Source: Desulfuromusa sp.
GTDB lineage: Bacteria > Desulfobacterota > Desulfuromonadia > Desulfuromonadales > Geopsychrobacteraceae
Length of the DNA stretch: 6,613 bases
Reading direction: 5' to 3'
NCBI GenBank assembly: GCA_029933365.1
Contig: JAOZOH010000144.1
Coordinates: forward strand, 1 to 6,613
A program made the position numbers and the translations under genes. Every line of letters begins with the position of its first letter. Positions within the stretch are counted from its first letter, which is position 1. The notes beneath the pieces were generated by a model. The model saw only the letters and a list, made by a program, of their open reading frames with translations. It was not told the DNA's origin and ran no database searches. Of this stretch, positions 5,145-6,613 are shown piece after piece.

Positions 5145-6146
5145 ATGTCGACAGAATTTAAAGCCCTACTGGTTGAACAGCCCGAAAAGAAAGTTTTTAA
5201 TCGCTCAATCGTGACCCGGACTCTAGACGATCTTCCCGAAGGAGAACTGGTGGTCAAGGTTCACTATTCTTCTCTTAACTTTAAAGATGCTCTTTCCTCG
5301 GTTGGAAATCCTGGAGTGACACGTAACTTTCCCCATACTCCAGGGATCGATGCTGCAGGTGAAGTTGTTTCCTGCTCAGACGACTCTTTTCAACCCGGCG
5401 ATCAGGTGATTGTCACCAGTTACGATCTGGGGATGGAGACCGATGGTGGTTTTGGTCAGATGATTCGGGTTCCAAGCAAATGGGCGTTGAAACTGCCGGA
5501 GGGATTGAGTTTAAAAGAGAGCATGATGTTGGGAACCGCTGGCTTGACTGCGGCACTGTCGGTTCACGAGTTGGTAGAAAATGGCGTCGCTCCTGAGCAA
5601 GGTCCCGTATTGGTAACCGGTGCAACGGGTGGCGTTGGTAGTTTGGCAGTGGCGATGCTGGCAAAGATTGGTTATACCGTTACGGCGGTCACTGGCAAGC
5701 TTGAAGAAACGCCCTATCTTGAAGGACTGGGTGCCGCACGTGTTATTGATCGGGAAACTTTGCTGAAAGGTAACGACCGACCGATGCTCAAACCTACCTG
5801 GGCGGGGGTGGTTGATTGTGTCGGCGGCGATATGCTGGCAGCAGCGATTAAGTCGGCTCAATATGATGGTGTGGTCACCTGTTGCGGGCTGGTTGCTTCT
5901 ATCGATCTCCCCATCAACGTATTCCCGTTTATCCTGCGTGGTGTCCGTCTTATCGGCATCGACTCTGCCGAATGTCCCATGGAGCGGCGCCTTCGAGTCT
6001 GGGAACGGATGGCAAATGAGTTGAAACTTGATAACCTCGCTGGAATGGTCGACGAAATCACCCTTGATGGATTGGAAGAAAAGGTTCAGTTGATGCTTAA
6101 AGGGGGAATGAAGCGGCGCGCGTTGGTCAATTTGCTGGAGAGTTAG
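5145..6146 (+). CDS. YhdH/AcuI-family NADPH-dependent oxidoreductase
   Basis: 333 residues, full length for the YhdH/YhfP/AcuI branch of the zinc-free medium-chain dehydrogenase/reductase superfamily. The N-terminal catalytic part (1-about 120) shows Y-S-S-L-N-F-K-D-A-L (41-50), P-H-T-P-G-I-D-A-A-G (63-72) and P-G-D-Q-V (84-88). The Rossmann domain has V-T-G-A-T-G-G-V-G (157-165), with T183-G-K185 placed to hold the NADPH phosphate. A W-A-G-V-V-D-C-V-G-G segment (219-228) and the R-R-L-R-V-W near 281-286 are family features. Members such as AcuI reduce acrylyl-CoA to propionyl-CoA with NADPH; others are annotated as quinone oxidoreductases. The exact substrate here is inferred only at family level. 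It has a very strong ribosome site, appears to be single-gene, and is followed by a hairpin terminator. It is convergent with trmO. Confidence 0.92.
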   Translation: MSTEFKALLVEQPEKKVFNRSIVTRTLDDLPEGELVVKVHYSSLNFKDALSSVGNPGVTRNFPHTPGIDAAGEVVSCSDDSFQPGDQVIVTSYDLGMETDGGFGQMIRVPSKWALKLPEGLSLKESMMLGTAGLTAALSVHELVENGVAPEQGPVLVTGATGGVGSLAVAMLAKIGYTVTAVTGKLEETPYLEGLGAARVIDRETLLKGNDRPMLKPTWAGVVDCVGGDMLAAAIKSAQYDGVVTCCGLVASIDLPINVFPFILRGVRLIGIDSAECPMERRLRVWERMANELKLDNLAGMVDEITLDGLEEKVQLMLKGGMKRRALVNLLES

Positions 6147-6151
6147 ATTTT

Positions 6152-6196
6152 GGGGACGGTGTTGTTTTATAGTACCGAAATAGCACCGTCCCTTTT
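6152..6196 (+). terminator. Hairpin terminator between the convergent genes
   Basis: GGGACGGTG (6153-6161) pairs perfectly with CACCGTCCC (6184-6192), with a 22-nt loop, followed by TTTT (6193-6196). It starts 6 bp after the reductase stop and fits a terminator for it. On the minus strand the stem is followed by A rather than T, so it would work poorly for trmO. Palindromes with GGGGACGGTG arms recur in proteobacterial intergenic regions as REP-like units, so it may also be one copy of such a repeat. Confidence 0.62.
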
Positions 6197-6204
6197 AGTT
6201 TCCT

Positions 6205-6613
6205 TCATTCAAACCGGCTATCGGAACGTTTTTTCCTGATCTCTTCATCACTGGCCTGTTGCCAACCGGACACACTTTCTTGCACGGCATCAAACTTTTC
6301 TATGTATGGTTTGATATCCAATAATGGAGTTTCGTCCAACACATCGATCCCTTCGACAAAGAGCTTATTACCCTCAACTCTGATTAATTTCACGATGGAT
6401 ATGCCAATATGATTGGGCCGCAATGGTGAACGTGTCGCAAATACTCCCCTTGTTTGCTTATCCATAAATGGTGTGACACGCAGCTCTATCCGTTTCGCTT
6501 CATGAAAACTGTACAAAAGGTAAATATGGCTGAAACCGTCAAGGTCTTGTAATCCCGCCGCATATTCCTCATCGACAATGACACATCCCTCCACCTCTAA
6601 TGCCCCTTTGGGT
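6205..6613 (-). CDS. trmO: tRNA (t6A37) N6-methyltransferase TrmO, 5' end cut by the window
   Basis: 135 residues are visible. The frame stays open to the right edge (codons for P-K-G-A-L-E precede the GTG at 6594), so the start lies outside; the GTG is internal. The TrmO/TsaA (UPF0066) core is clear: an acidic E-E-Y-A-A-G-L then D-L-D-G-F-S-H-I-Y-L-L-Y, followed by the hallmark R-G-V-F-A-T-R-S-P-L-R-P-N-H-I-G and L-D-I-K-P-Y. TrmO uses S-adenosylmethionine to methylate N6 of threonylcarbamoyladenosine at position 37 of threonine tRNAs, using an unusual all-beta fold. P-K-G-A at the edge fits the conserved P-[RK]-Q/G segment near the family's N-terminus, so only about 15-25 residues are probably missing. 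The C-terminus ends shortly after W-Q-Q, so this is a short form lacking the extra C-terminal domain of the E. coli enzyme. Confidence 0.9.
   Translation of the reverse strand, partial: PKGALEVEGCVIVDEEYAAGLQDLDGFSHIYLLYSFHEAKRIELRVTPFMDKQTRGVFATRSPLRPNHIGISIVKLIRVEGNKLFVEGIDVLDETPLLDIKPYIEKFDAVQESVSGWQQASDEEIRKKRSDSRFE

Noticed and set aside
5511..5861. Minus-strand frame of 116 codons opposite the reductase gene
   Set aside because: Antisense to the conserved NADPH-binding domain of the YhdH/AcuI-type gene; no family features.

Overview
The window looks like an ordinary chromosomal stretch of a Gram-negative bacterium with roughly balanced base composition. My best guess is a deltaproteobacterium of the Desulfuromonadales type. 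This rests on the mix of families (a divergent YchF/DUF933 protein, a short AsmA-like envelope protein, a YhdH/AcuI-type reductase, TrmO) and on the G/C-rich palindromic repeats between genes. It is inference; there is no rRNA or other lineage marker here. I see no complete mobile element, CRISPR array, tRNA or rRNA.

Layout. Positions 1-224 hold no convincing gene but carry a repeat of G- and C-runs folding into nested hairpins, directly after the 3' end of the first operon. Positions 225-3252 are a three-gene operon on the minus strand, read right to left: a class I glutamine amidotransferase (2551-3252), a five-helix membrane protein ending in a TraB/TIKI-type domain (1318-2547, 3 bp after the previous stop), and a divergent YchF-like P-loop protein with a TGS-like C-terminus (225-1259). 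A good sigma70-type promoter precedes the operon (-35 TTGACT, 17-bp spacer, -10 TAAAAT).

The divergent intergenic region (3253-3418) also holds an extended -10 promoter for a plus-strand AsmA-like membrane-anchored protein (3419-4306). A near-perfect 22-bp dyad lies between the two sets of promoter elements, so one regulator might control both sides. The AsmA-like gene ends in a strong hairpin terminator that contains a perfect TATAAT. That box may start transcription of the next gene, a small SAM-dependent methyltransferase (4408-5031). A degraded-looking purine-rich repeat fills the gap before a YhdH/AcuI-family NADPH-dependent oxidoreductase (5145-6146). That gene converges on a partial trmO (tRNA t6A37 methyltransferase, 6205 to beyond the right edge), with a 9-bp-stem hairpin between them.

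I see no single pathway linking the genes. The most unusual items are the P-loop protein, whose Walker A serine and switch II glycine are both replaced; the membrane-bound TraB-like protein with two intact GxxH motifs, encoded in the same operon; and the regulatory dyad in the divergent promoter region.
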